A stretch of 64,000 nt of DNA from Polyangia bacterium (GCA_030424595.1 JAUHWG010000012.1:1-64000), one strand, 5' to 3'. Shown: positions 47,365-56,368, counted from the first letter of the stretch. The notes: a model not told the origin generated them from the letters alone. A program made the numbers and translations.

Positions 47365-47670
47365 CTACCAGCTCGACTTGGTGACGCCGGGGAGCTCGCC
47401 GCGGAGGGCGAGGTCGCGCATGACGACGCGGCAGAGGCCGAACTTGCGGTAGACGGCCTTGGAGCGGCCAGTCAGGATGCAGCGGCGGGTCTTGCGGGTC
47501 GGGCAGGAGTTGAGCGGGAGCGCGGTCAGCTGGGCCGAGATCGCGAGCTTCTCCTCGATATCGATCTCCGGGTCCTTGAGCTTCTTGCGGAGCTCGGCAC
47601 GCCGCTCGGCGTACTTCTCAATCAGCTTGTCGCGCTTCTGGTCGCGTAGAACTTGGCTTATCTTCGACAT
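47365..47670 (-). CDS. rpsN: 30S ribosomal protein S14, long form without zinc ribbon
   Basis: 101 aa, the long non-zinc class: [53 protein letters not shown], ending GVTKSSW. The CxxC-x12-CxxC of the short zinc-binding S14 is missing, although three Cys remain at scattered positions. The ribosome-binding site GAGGAAC precedes the ATG. The pairing with type-B L31 suggests a zinc-sparing operon separate from the main ribosomal operons, where a second S14 would be expected. Confidence 0.95.
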   Translation of the reverse strand: MSKISQVLRDQKRDKLIEKYAERRAELRKKLKDPEIDIEEKLAISAQLTALPLNSCPTRKTRRCILTGRSKAVYRKFGLCRVVMRDLALRGELPGVTKSSW

Positions 47671-47930
47671 GGTTCCTCGAGGGGTAAACCGTACAGCCCG
47701 CCAATGGGCAGGCTGGCGTCTCGGTGGAGGCGGAAGGTATCCCGCCGTCTTCGCTTTCGCAAGCCTCTGGCGGCCGCTTTTCCGAGCAGCGAGCTCGCCG
47801 CGAGGAGCGGCCGCCTGAGATCACGGGCCGCAGACACCAGAGACCGCGGCTCCCCAGGTCGAGGCACCCCCTCGCGGGCGGGGAGATGCCGCGCAAGATG
47901 ACTCTGCAGCCCCTCAGGGCGCGTCTCGCC

Positions 47931-48863
47931 CTATCGCCCGGAGTCTGCCTTGGCGCGCTCGAAGAGATCGTAGACCTCCGTCGCGCTCATCGGCCGGACC
48001 TCGCCGTCCGCGAGCCCATCCCCTGTCAGGCCGCCGACCGCGACGCGGATGAGCTTGAGCACAGGGTGACCGATCGACTCGCCCATCCGCCGGATCTGCC
48101 GGTAGAGGCCCTGGTGGATGGTCAGCTGGACCCACGTGTTGGTGTCGGTCTCACGGATCACGGAGATGTCCTCGGCAGGCCGCGTGACCGTCCCGTCCTC
48201 CAAGGTCACGCCCCGCTCGAGCGTCTCCAGCTCGGCGAGATCGAGGCGCCCCTGGAACTTCACGTGATAGGTCTTCGAGACCGAGTGTCGCGGGTGGGTG
48301 AGGGCCGCCGCCAGGTCGCCATCATTGGTGAGGATGAGCACGCCCCGCGAGTGATAGTCGAGACGCCCGACCGGGTAGATCCGCTCCGTCAGCGGCGGCA
48401 GCAGCGAGAGCACCGTCGGACGCCCGCGCGCGTCCGTCCGCCCCTCTGCAGAGCAGACGACGCCGTCGGGCTTGTTCATCACATAGTAGACCCGACGCTC
48501 CTGGACGATCTCCTTGCCGCCGACGGTGATCCGATCACGATCGGGATCGACGCGGGTTCCGAGCTCGCGGATGACCTTGCCGTTGACGCTGACCTTGCCC
48601 TCGACGATCAGCTCCTCCGCCTTGCGGCGAGAGGCCACGCCCGCCGCGGCCATCACCTTCTGAAGGCGCACGCCTGGGCCCGAGGCGGCGCTCGAGTCCC
48701 GCCCTGCCCTGCCCGAGGCCTTCCCCGAGGCGACGCCGGAGACTCCGGCGGGCCTCTTCGCACCGCCGCCGCCGCGGCGATCCGCCTTGCCCGCAGAGGG
48801 GCGTCGCGTCTTCTGAGAGCCCTTGGAAGACGAGCTCGAGGAGGGGCGCTTGTTCGATCGCAT
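47931..48863 (-). CDS. rluB: Ribosomal large-subunit pseudouridine synthase (RluB/RsuA family)
   Basis: 310 aa from ATG 48863 (a GTG at 48884 would add seven residues). A basic Ser/Lys/Arg-rich, probably disordered leader (about 60 aa) precedes the S4 RNA-binding domain (VRLQKVMAAAGVASRRKAEELI). The catalytic domain follows with YVMNKPDGVVCS, the catalytic Asp in GRLDYHSRGVLILTND, SKTYHV and QGLYRQIRRM. It isomerises a uridine in rRNA, most often 23S (RluB). It lies downstream of scpB (300 bp), the usual neighbour in many bacteria. The long basic N-terminus is not part of the family core. Confidence 0.93.
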   Translation of the reverse strand: MRSNKRPSSSSSSKGSQKTRRPSAGKADRRGGGGAKRPAGVSGVASGKASGRAGRDSSAASGPGVRLQKVMAAAGVASRRKAEELIVEGKVSVNGKVIRELGTRVDPDRDRITVGGKEIVQERRVYYVMNKPDGVVCSAEGRTDARGRPTVLSLLPPLTERIYPVGRLDYHSRGVLILTNDGDLAAALTHPRHSVSKTYHVKFQGRLDLAELETLERGVTLEDGTVTRPAEDISVIRETDTNTWVQLTIHQGLYRQIRRMGESIGHPVLKLIRVAVGGLTGDGLADGEVRPMSATEVYDLFERAKADSGR

Positions 48864-49165
48864 CGCTTCGCAGGGATCACGCACTTCGTCGGCGGGCGCA
48901 AGCCGATTCTTCCTCCGCCGCCGCCGCCGAGCCCTGGCCCCCGCGGCGAAGCGTCTCTCGGCGATCGCGGCCGGGATCGAGGGCTGGAACGACCGCTATC
49001 GGCGTCTGTGCGGTCTTCTCTCGCCGGGCCCCCCCCCAGCTCCATCCGCGGACTTCATCGGCGGAGCCGATCCCGCCGCTCTTCCGGCTAGCGGCGCTCG
49101 TCTGGGTCGCCCGGCTCGTCCGCCGGGTCGGCCTCCCCGGCCGCCCCGGAGCCGATGGGACGCTC
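48864..49165. other. Gap between scpB and rluB, 302 bp
   Basis: No credible gene. It is GC-rich, with a 6-bp inverted repeat at 49075-49095 (GCCGCT...AGCGGC) that lacks a T-tail on the minus strand. Any scpB-rluB co-transcription would have to pass through this gap. Confidence 0.5.
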
Positions 49166-51910
49166 TCAGCCCTCGTCGACCTCTTGATCCGAGCCCGACT
49201 CCAGCTCCTCGACGTCATCTTCTTCCGATTCGCCCGTCTCGTCCGGCTCGTCCGGTTCGTCCGGCTCGTCCGTCTCGTCCGGCTCGTCCGAGTCCTCGTA
49301 CTCGCCGTTCTCGTCGTACTCCGCCTCGTCTAGCTCGGCCTCGTCCGCATCTGACTCACCGACCTCGGCCTCGACCTCGGCCTCGACCTCGGCCTCATCG
49401 TCGTACTCGCCCTCGTCCGCGGCGTCTTCCAGCCCAGCGTCGTCCGTCTCGTCCGACTCGTCGACCTCGCCCTCGTCGTCCGCCTCGTCGTCGAGCTCGG
49501 CGTCGTCCGCCTCGTCGAAGTCCGCATCTCCCTCATCGGACTCAACCTCGTCCGAGTCGTCGTGCTCGCCCTCGTCGTCCGCCTCGTCTAGGTCCGCGTC
49601 TCCCTCATCGGACTCAGCCTCGTCGTCGAGATCGGCGTCGTCCGCCTCGTCTGGGTCCGCATCTCTCTCATCGGACTCAGCCTCGTCCGAGTCGTCGTGC
49701 TCGCCCTCGTCGTCCGCCTCGTCTAGGTCCGCGTCTCCCTCATCGGACTCAGCCTCGTCCGAGTCGTCGTGCTCGCCCTCGTCGTCCGCCTCGTCCGCCT
49801 CATCTGGGTCCGCATCTCTCTCATCGGGCTCAGCCTCGTCCGAGTCGTCGTGCTCGCCCTCGTCGTCCGCATCGTCTAGGTCCGCGTCTCCCTCATCGGA
49901 CTCAGCCTCGTCCGAGTCATCGTGCTCGCCCTCGTCGTCAGCCTCTTCGGAGCCGTCGTACTCGCCCTCGTCTGCCTCGTCTGCCTCGTCTTCGGGCTCG
50001 ACGTCGTCCGCATCGTCCGGGTCCGCGTCGCCCTCGTCGGAGTCCGTCTCGCCCGAGTCGTCCCCGTCCGCTTCGTCTTCGAGCTCAGCGTCGTCCGCCC
50101 CGTCTGTGGAGTCGCCATCCGCTGCGCCCTCGTCCGCCTCTTCGGAGGCGTCCTCGTCCGCTTCGCCCTCGTCCGCTTCGTCGAGCTCGACGGCTCCTGC
50201 ATCGTCGTCCGTGACCTCTCCGGCCTCCGCCACCTCGGCGTCTGCGAGGTCTTCGGCCTCAGGATCGGTCTCCCCAGCCTCGTCCGCGCCAGCGAAGGTG
50301 ATCACCTCTTGACCGAGCACCTCGGCCTCATCTGCGCCGTAGCGCTTGCGCAGCGTCGCCTTCGACTCGTCCGAGAGCTCTCGGAAGTCGCGCAGGGTCG
50401 GCAGGTCGCGCAGCGAGCAGAGGTTGAAGAACTCGAGGAACTTCAGGGTCGTACCGTAGAGGAGCGGTCGCCCGACCTCCTCCTTCTTGCCGACGATCTG
50501 GACCAGCTCCCGCTCCAGGAGCGCGCGCAGGACAGCCCCGCTGTCGACCCCGCGGACCTGATCGACCTCAGGTCGGGTGATCGGCTGGCGGTACGCGACG
50601 ATCGAGAGCGCCTCGAGCTGCGAACGGGAGAGGCGCACCGGCTTGGCCTGGAGGAGCCGCTGCACCCAGGTCGCGTTCTCCGGGTGCGTGCGCATCTGAA
50701 AGCCGCCGGCGACCTGGGCGACGAAGACCCCGCGCCCGTCGCTCGCGTTGATCAGGTGCTTGAGCGCGAGCTGGACCTGGCGCTTGCTGGTCTCCCCGAC
50801 CACGCGCCGGATATCCTTCACCTTGAGCGGCTTGGTCGCCGCGAAGAGCAAGCTCTCGATGATCGAGACGAGCCGCAGCGAGGCCTCCCCTTCGATCCCG
50901 TGAAGGTCGTCCTCCGGATCGATGAGCACCTCGGCCAGGAGCACGCCTGCCGCCGCCGCTGCGGCCCTCCGCGCATCTCCCTGCTCGTCCTCGCCGCCAG
51001 GATCGTCGCCGCTGCCCGCGGACGCCGAGGGGGCGTCAGAGCTCTCATCGGCGTCCGCGGACCCTCCGTCAGGCTCGCTCTTCGGCCCGTCGTCCTCGCC
51101 CGCGCCCTCGCCTCCGACCTCTGCACCGTCGTCCGGCCCAGGACGGGGAGCGCCGGCCTCCTCCTCGTCCTCGCCTAGCTCGCCGCGGCCATCGTCCTCG
51201 TCCTCGTCCTCGTCCTTGTCGGACTCACCCGACACATCCAGTGCGCTCGACTCAGACCCCTCAGGCTCGCCGTCGTCGTCGTCGGATTCGTCATCTTCGG
51301 AGTCGTCTGGCTCGTCTGGCTCCTCGCCAGACTCCTCGGACTCCGAGGGCTCCTCGCGGTCGGACTCGCCCGACTCGTCATCCTCCGACTCGTCGTCGTC
51401 GCCGTCTGACGCGTCATCCTCCGACTCGTCATCCTCGTCGTCGGACTCGCCGGACTCATCATCCTCCGACTCGTCGTCGTCGCCGTCTGACGCGTCATCC
51501 TCCGACTCGTCATCCTCGTCGTCGGACTCGCCGCCGTCATCATCCTCCGGCTCGTCGTCGCCGTCTGACGCGTCATCCTCCGACTCGTCATCCTCCGGCT
51601 CGTCGTCTTCGCCGTCTGACGCGTCATCCTCCGACTCGTCATCCTCATCAGACTCGCCGTCATCGGACTCGTCGTCGTCGCCACCCGACTCGTCATCGTC
51701 ATCGGACCCGCCGTCGGACTCATCCGCAACCTCGACCTCGTCGGAGTCGTCCGCAGACTCGTCGTTCTCCCCCTCGATCGGCTCCTCTCCCTCCGCCGCG
51801 ACCTCGGGGTCGGCGACGACAGCGTCTGGCCCCTGCGCCTGGCCGATGCGCGGCGGCGGCTTGCGGGGCGGAGACTTCTTCCGAGGAGGTTTGCGTGGTC
51901 GCTTCGCCAT
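49166..51910 (-). CDS. scpB: Segregation and condensation protein B with giant acidic repeat extensions
   Basis: The core at about residues 343-530 is normal ScpB: ASLRLVSIIESLLFAATKP, two winged-helix regions with LSRSQLEALSIVAYRQPITRPEVDQVRGVDS, and GRPLLYGTT. ScpB joins ScpA and SMC to load condensin near origins. Typical ScpB is about 200 aa; this one is 914. A basic N-terminus (MAKRPRKPPRKKSPPRKPP) is followed by about 300 residues of Asp/Glu/Ser repeats, and the C-terminal 380 residues are Asp/Glu/Ala/Ser repeats with a unit of about 24-26 residues. The frame is continuous across both repeat tracts. It starts 9 bp after scpA. Confidence 0.93.
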   Translation of the reverse strand: MAKRPRKPPRKKSPPRKPPPRIGQAQGPDAVVADPEVAAEGEEPIEGENDESADDSDEVEVADESDGGSDDDDESGGDDDESDDGESDEDDESEDDASDGEDDEPEDDESEDDASDGDDEPEDDDGGESDDEDDESEDDASDGDDDESEDDESGESDDEDDESEDDASDGDDDESEDDESGESDREEPSESEESGEEPDEPDDSEDDESDDDDGEPEGSESSALDVSGESDKDEDEDEDDGRGELGEDEEEAGAPRPGPDDGAEVGGEGAGEDDGPKSEPDGGSADADESSDAPSASAGSGDDPGGEDEQGDARRAAAAAAGVLLAEVLIDPEDDLHGIEGEASLRLVSIIESLLFAATKPLKVKDIRRVVGETSKRQVQLALKHLINASDGRGVFVAQVAGGFQMRTHPENATWVQRLLQAKPVRLSRSQLEALSIVAYRQPITRPEVDQVRGVDSGAVLRALLERELVQIVGKKEEVGRPLLYGTTLKFLEFFNLCSLRDLPTLRDFRELSDESKATLRKRYGADEAEVLGQEVITFAGADEAGETDPEAEDLADAEVAEAGEVTDDDAGAVELDEADEGEADEDASEEADEGAADGDSTDGADDAELEDEADGDDSGETDSDEGDADPDDADDVEPEDEADEADEGEYDGSEEADDEGEHDDSDEAESDEGDADLDDADDEGEHDDSDEAEPDERDADPDEADEADDEGEHDDSDEAESDEGDADLDEADDEGEHDDSDEAESDERDADPDEADDADLDDEAESDEGDADLDEADDEGEHDDSDEVESDEGDADFDEADDAELDDEADDEGEVDESDETDDAGLEDAADEGEYDDEAEVEAEVEAEVGESDADEAELDEAEYDENGEYEDSDEPDETDEPDEPDEPDETGESEEDDVEELESGSDQEVDEG
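49440..49960. repeat. Imperfect 72-78-bp repeats coding the acidic C-terminal tail of ScpB
   Basis: Units containing the block tcgtccgagtcgtcgtgctc recur four times almost unchanged, interleaved with blocks coding ESDEGDADLDEADDEG. Conservation extends to synonymous bases, so the array is recent or homogenised. Confidence 0.85.
51340..51720. repeat. Repeats coding the acidic N-terminal tract of ScpB
   Basis: Units of about 78-84 bp (protein motif DESEDDASDGDDDESEDDE, then SGESDDED) recur three to four times with near-identical DNA; the flanks decay into simple GAT/GAG/TCC runs. Confidence 0.8.
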
Positions 51911-51919
51911 GCTCTTGGG

Positions 51920-53872
51920 CTACTCGTGGCTCTCGCCCGAATCGTCCATCGCGTCAATAAAAGGGGTCTCGTCCCCGCCGCTGGAGTCTTCGGCCTTCTC
52001 CTGGGGGGACTCCTGCCCGGTGACAGGCGGCGTCGACAGCCCGAGCCCCGGCCGATGCGTGGATCGCCCGCGCTCCGGCTCTTCGCCTCGGGCCTCTTCA
52101 GTCTCGGCGCGCTCGCTCGCCGGCTGCCCGTGTGGTTGTCGTGTGCCGAGAGCGTTCTCTGGGACCTCAGGATCTATGGACCCTGGAGTGTCGGGCACCA
52201 GAGCTGCGTCTCCGGCCGCATCGCTCGCCTCACCGACCCCCTCCAGCCGGCGAACGCTCGCGAGCATGGCCCCGAGCGCATCCTCTGAGAACGCGTCGCG
52301 ACCGGCCCTCCCGGTCGCCCTCATACCCGGCTCTGTCGCACCTCGCTCCGTGAGCGGCGCCCTCAGGCCAGGCTCTGTCACACCTCGCGCCGTCTCCGGC
52401 CCCGTCACGCTCGCCTCTGTCGCGCGCTCCGCGACCTGCACCCTCAGGGCCGGCTCTGTCACACCTCGCGCCGTGACCTGTTCCTCCACACCCGCCTCAG
52501 GCGCGCCTGGTTCGGCGAACGGCGCTGGATCTGGCTCGCCCGACCCTGGCTCGCCCGACCCTGGCTCGCCCGACCCTGACTCGCCGAGCTCGGCGACCAG
52601 GTCTAGCTCTGCCTCTGGCTCGCCCGACCCCGACTCGCCCGACCCTGACTCGCCGAGCTCGGCGACCAGGTCCAGCTCTGCCTCTGGCTCGCCCGGCGGC
52701 GCCACACCTGGCTCGGCGAACGGCGCTGGATCTGGCTCGCCCGGCTCTGATGTTCCTGGCTCTTCGACCAGCTCCTCCGCGTCCCGCACGCTGGCGCCGT
52801 GGGGCTCCGCAGGGGCCAGCGACGCCGCCCCTGACCCGGACACGCCCGCCTCAGCCGCTCCCAGCGGCGCCCCCCCTTGCGGCGCCACGCCCAGCGCCGC
52901 CCCCGGTGTCACGGGCTGTCCCCCGCCAGCGACGCCACCACCTTCGCCGAAGCTGTCATCCTCGCTGTAGCTGGTGAGGGCCTTCATCGCCTCCGCGTAG
53001 CTAGCCCGCTTCTGGAGGTGGATCGACTCGGTGTCGTGGGCCTGGCGCACGCCGATGATCCCGAGCTTCACAAGCTCGAGCACCGACATCAGGGTGACGA
53101 CGAGCATCTGCCGCAGCTCCTCGACGCTGCCCCACTCCTGCTCCAGGAAGAGGCTCTCAAAGTCGACGCTCTCCCGCTCTTCGAGCAGGAGCGAGAGCTG
53201 CTCCATCCGCTGACGGACGGTGACACGCTCGAGCTGGACGACGTGGCTCTTGTTGATCTGCGCCCGCTGGAGCACCCGCGCGTAGGCCTCGGTGAGGCGA
53301 AAGAGGGTCACCGGCGCCATCCCGGGGTCGAGCGGCGGGAGGTCGATGTTGCCGCCGCGGGCGAAGACATCGCGGCCGATCACCGGCATCTCGTTGAGCT
53401 CTCGACCGGCGGCGCGGAAGCGCTCGTACTCGATCAGCCGGCGGATCAGCGCCTCGCGCGGGTCCTCGCCGTCCTCATCGTCCTCGTCGCCGCCCTCCTC
53501 TTCGCTCGTCTGCTGCGGCACCAGCTCGCGGCTCTTCAGGTAGGCCAGCGTCGCCGCCATCACCAGGTAGTCGCCGAGGATCTCGATGTCGAGCGCGCGC
53601 ATGATCGAGAGGTACTCGAGGTACTTCTCGGTGACGAAGGCGATCGGGATGTCGAGGATGTCGAGCTCGTGCCGACGGACCAGGTGCAGGAGCAGATCCA
53701 GCGGCCCCTCAAAGGTCGGCAGCTCGACCGCGTAGACCCGGCTCGGGCGGGGCGTCACGGGCTTGGCCCGCACCCGCGTCGGCGTCGCCTGATCCGCGGG
53801 CTCCGCCGGCGTGATCATCGTCGTCGCCGGCGACGGCCCCCCGTCCGCACCCTTGGCGGCTTCGCTCGTCAC
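51920..53872 (-). CDS. scpA: Segregation and condensation protein A with repetitive C-terminal tail
   Basis: Kleisin partner of SMC and ScpB. After a 45-residue Pro/Ala/Thr leader the core begins YAVELPTFEGPLDLLLHLV (47 on) and continues through LDIPIAFVTEKYLEYL, DYLVMAATLAYLKSRELVP and a C-terminal winged helix SVEELRQMLVVTLMSVLELVKLGIIGVRQ (about 240-285). ScpA usually ends here at about 250-280 residues. This protein runs to 650 with a Glu/Pro/Gly/Ala/Ser-rich tail containing duplicated blocks (EPDPAPFAEPG; AELDLVAELGESGSGE) and a second set of Thr/Arg-rich blocks (VTEPALRVQVAER). It lies 18 bp after the site-2 protease and 9 bp before scpB. Confidence 0.94.
   Translation of the reverse strand: MTSEAAKGADGGPSPATTMITPAEPADQATPTRVRAKPVTPRPSRVYAVELPTFEGPLDLLLHLVRRHELDILDIPIAFVTEKYLEYLSIMRALDIEILGDYLVMAATLAYLKSRELVPQQTSEEEGGDEDDEDGEDPREALIRRLIEYERFRAAGRELNEMPVIGRDVFARGGNIDLPPLDPGMAPVTLFRLTEAYARVLQRAQINKSHVVQLERVTVRQRMEQLSLLLEERESVDFESLFLEQEWGSVEELRQMLVVTLMSVLELVKLGIIGVRQAHDTESIHLQKRASYAEAMKALTSYSEDDSFGEGGGVAGGGQPVTPGAALGVAPQGGAPLGAAEAGVSGSGAASLAPAEPHGASVRDAEELVEEPGTSEPGEPDPAPFAEPGVAPPGEPEAELDLVAELGESGSGESGSGEPEAELDLVAELGESGSGEPGSGEPGSGEPDPAPFAEPGAPEAGVEEQVTARGVTEPALRVQVAERATEASVTGPETARGVTEPGLRAPLTERGATEPGMRATGRAGRDAFSEDALGAMLASVRRLEGVGEASDAAGDAALVPDTPGSIDPEVPENALGTRQPHGQPASERAETEEARGEEPERGRSTHRPGLGLSTPPVTGQESPQEKAEDSSGGDETPFIDAMDDSGESHE
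52500..52750. repeat. Direct repeats coding the ScpA tail
   Basis: Two near-identical blocks of about 60-75 bp coding AELDLVAELGESGSGE, two coding GEPDPAPFAEPG, and a run of CTGGCTCGCCCGACC 15-mers. All are in frame. Confidence 0.8.
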
Positions 53873-53890
53873 GATCCTCGACGGTTCTAG

Positions 53891-54583
53891 CTAGAGACCC
53901 AAGAGCCGCAGCGACCACTGGGTCAGCGACAGGATCGGCGCGAGCATAGCACCGAGCACCTCGGGCAGGAGGATCACCAGGACGAGGAGGATGAGCCCCC
54001 CCCAGCGGGCGAAGAAGTCATCGATGTAGCTGAGCTTCGGCGGCAGCAACCACGCCAGGATCTTGCCGCCGTCGAGGGGGTGCAGCGGCAGGAGGTTGAA
54101 GGCGAAGAGGATGAGGTTGAGCTGGAAGAAGGTCAGCAGGATCTCGGCGAGACCCCGCGTCGAGACCCCAGCGACGACCAACACCTTGAGCACCACGAGG
54201 GTGAGCGCGGCCTGGAGGAGGTTCGAGAGGGGACCGGCGAAGGCGACCAGCGCGAGGCCGGCGCGCATCGAGATCTTGCGGGTGTAGTGGCTGGGCTGCG
54301 TCGGCACCGGCCGGCCCCAGCCGAGGAGCGGCAGGTGAAAGAGCCCGGCCATCACCGGCAAGGCGAGGGTGCCGATGGGATCGGCGTGCGACACAGGGTT
54401 CAACGTCAGACGCCCCTCGCGGCTCGGCGTCGGATCGCCGAGCCTGTCCGCAGCGAAGGCGTGGGCGAACTCGTGCACGCTCACGGCGATCACCAGGCAG
54501 ATCACATAGATCGCGATCTGTCGGAGGTCCGCAGCGTTGAGGCCGACGATGGCGAGAACTGAGGCTTGGCTAAACCGTTCCAA
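53891..54583 (-). CDS. Site-2 protease (M50 family) membrane metallopeptidase
   Basis: 230 aa, about six transmembrane segments. The zinc motif HEFAH lies at 37-41 within the first long hydrophobic segment, and the third-ligand motif LLPLHPLDGGKIL lies in a later one, as expected for intramembrane proteases of the short FtsH-neighbour (YwhC-like) class without a PDZ domain. Substrate unknown; such proteins often accompany scpA-scpB. It is followed by scpA after 18 bp and lies 60 bp downstream of the LtaS-like gene on the same strand. Confidence 0.94.
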   Translation of the reverse strand: MERFSQASVLAIVGLNAADLRQIAIYVICLVIAVSVHEFAHAFAADRLGDPTPSREGRLTLNPVSHADPIGTLALPVMAGLFHLPLLGWGRPVPTQPSHYTRKISMRAGLALVAFAGPLSNLLQAALTLVVLKVLVVAGVSTRGLAEILLTFFQLNLILFAFNLLPLHPLDGGKILAWLLPPKLSYIDDFFARWGGLILLVLVILLPEVLGAMLAPILSLTQWSLRLLGL

Positions 54584-54643
54584 TGAGCACGCGCGCCGCC
54601 TGCGCGGCGGGTTTCATCGGCTTAGCAGCCCCAATTCGCCAAG

Positions 54644-56368
54644 TCAATATCTCCCCTGCGCAGAAAGCGCGCCATCCTCGCCCCCCCCGCTCCCCGCCCT
54701 CGCGACGTTGGGCGGCTCCTCGGCGAAGGCGGCCTCTACCCGCCCCTGGACGAAGCGGAAGGCGTGGAGGCTGGTCAGCTCACAGGAGAGGGCGAGCTCG
54801 TCGCCTGTCCTCTGCAGGGCGCTGATGTCGGCGCCCGTCTCGAGGATGAGGAAGGGCACGCACCCCTCGCCCTCGCGGAGGCGCTGCGCGTAGCCCACCT
54901 CGGGGTTCTCGATCTTCGAGATGTGGTCGCCGTAGATCACGACCGTCGTCCCCACCGGGAGGTCCCGGACAAAGCGGCCGATCAACCCGTCGACGTAGTG
55001 GATCGAGTCGAAGTAGGCGAAGTGCGGCGAGGGATCGCTCGGGAAGAAGACCCGCTCCGCCGGCGCCAGCGGGAAGGGGATGTGGCTGGTGGCGGTGATG
55101 ACCAGGGCGAAGACACGCCCCTCCGCCTCTCCGACCCGCGTCGCCGCTTCGCCGAGGAGCTCGCCGTCGTCGATCGCCCACGCCTCGGTCGCCCGCGCCC
55201 GCTCCGCGATCAGCTCCTCACGGAAGACGAGCGCGTCAAAGGGCATCTTCTCGTAGGCGGGGCGACGGTTGAAGAACTCACCGGTGACCCCGTGCAGCGC
55301 CCACGCCCGGAAGCCTCGCTCCTTGAGGCGCTCGATGAACGACCCCTCGTAGGGGTAGCCGGGGATCTTGTAGGTCGGGACGTCGCCCGAGGGCGGCTTG
55401 CCCATCAGCGCGCGAAAGTCGGCGTCGGAGGAGCCGGTCCCCTTCGGCGCCTGGACGGCATAGCGCAGCGACTGCCGCCAGAGACGGTTGAGGTTGGGGC
55501 TGACCTCGCGACCGTCGATGCGAAAGTCGATGACCGCGAGGTCGAGGCTCTCGACCTGGAGAAAGACGACCCTCTCCGCGACCGGAAAGCTCGCCTCCTC
55601 CTCCATGAGACGATCAACGTCCGCCGGCATCGCCTCGACGCCCCGCGTGAGCGCCCGCTCGCGGAGCCCGTCGACGTCGAGGTAGGCGAGCTCGGCGAGC
55701 CAGGTCAGGCTGTAGCCGTAGAGCGCACCGAGGCCGCCGACGCTCTCCCAGGTGCCGATCTTCGAGAGCGGCTGGAGGACGGGGTTGGCGATGACGATGA
55801 GGAGCCCATAGGCCCCGACGAGCAGCCCGGTCGGCCGCTTGCGCTCCGCCCACGCCACCCGCGGACCGCCGCGGACGAGGAGCGCGAGCTTCACCACCAG
55901 GAGGACGATGAAGACCCCATGCCACGCCTCGAGCAGTCCGCCCACCGCCCCGGAGACCTGCATCCCCTCCCCCGACGTCTCGAGGATCGCGTGCACCGAG
56001 AGCGGCTGCTGGTAGTAGTCGTGATAGAGGATCACGACGACGTAGAAGACCGGGTTCAGGAGGAAGAGGATCCCTAGGAGCCTCCGCGGCAGGGCGCTGA
56101 TCAGCGCGCCGCAGACCAGCAGATCGAAGAGCATGCGGACGACCCGGTAGACGCCGGCGCTCGCGAGCGACTGGCGATGGCCGGGGACCAGCGTCAGCTC
56201 CTGGACGAGGAAGACCTCGAGGGCCCAGACCAGCGTCAGGGCGAGCGCGACCCGCGAGGGGCGCGGCACGAGGCGGAGCCAGGCGCCCAACGAGGCCCCC
56301 AGCGAGGCTCGCCGAGGAGCTCCGGTCGACGCCTCAGGGGCGGAGGTTGGCAGACGCCCAACGGGCAT
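54644..56368 (-). CDS. LtaS-like sulfatase/phosphatase-superfamily membrane protein
   Basis: 574 aa. Residues 40-225 hold about five transmembrane segments, then the periplasmic alkaline-phosphatase-superfamily domain. Metal and catalytic motifs: Glu in VVFLQVESLD, the nucleophile segment KGTGSSDADF, where the usual Thr of GKTSDAEF is Ser, LHGVTGEFFNR, SHIPFPL, and IYGDHI with the Asp-His pair. LtaS proteins make polyglycerol-phosphate; Gram-negative relatives modify membrane glycans with phosphoglycerol or phosphoethanolamine, so a comparable transferase role is likely (inference). It follows xerD by 27 bp, so it is probably co-transcribed. Confidence 0.88.
   Translation of the reverse strand: MPVGRLPTSAPEASTGAPRRASLGASLGAWLRLVPRPSRVALALTLVWALEVFLVQELTLVPGHRQSLASAGVYRVVRMLFDLLVCGALISALPRRLLGILFLLNPVFYVVVILYHDYYQQPLSVHAILETSGEGMQVSGAVGGLLEAWHGVFIVLLVVKLALLVRGGPRVAWAERKRPTGLLVGAYGLLIVIANPVLQPLSKIGTWESVGGLGALYGYSLTWLAELAYLDVDGLRERALTRGVEAMPADVDRLMEEEASFPVAERVVFLQVESLDLAVIDFRIDGREVSPNLNRLWRQSLRYAVQAPKGTGSSDADFRALMGKPPSGDVPTYKIPGYPYEGSFIERLKERGFRAWALHGVTGEFFNRRPAYEKMPFDALVFREELIAERARATEAWAIDDGELLGEAATRVGEAEGRVFALVITATSHIPFPLAPAERVFFPSDPSPHFAYFDSIHYVDGLIGRFVRDLPVGTTVVIYGDHISKIENPEVGYAQRLREGEGCVPFLILETGADISALQRTGDELALSCELTSLHAFRFVQGRVEAAFAEEPPNVARAGSGGGEDGALSAQGRY

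Noticed and set aside
47671..47930. Zur box upstream of rpsN
   Set aside because: I looked for an AT-rich dyad of the known Zur type and saw none; only a good ribosome-binding site.
49166..53872. Assembly artefact or pseudogene in the repetitive scpA/scpB region
   Set aside because: The frame stays open through both arrays and the normal cores are intact with proper spacing. Copy number could still be misassembled, so it is listed as a finding instead.
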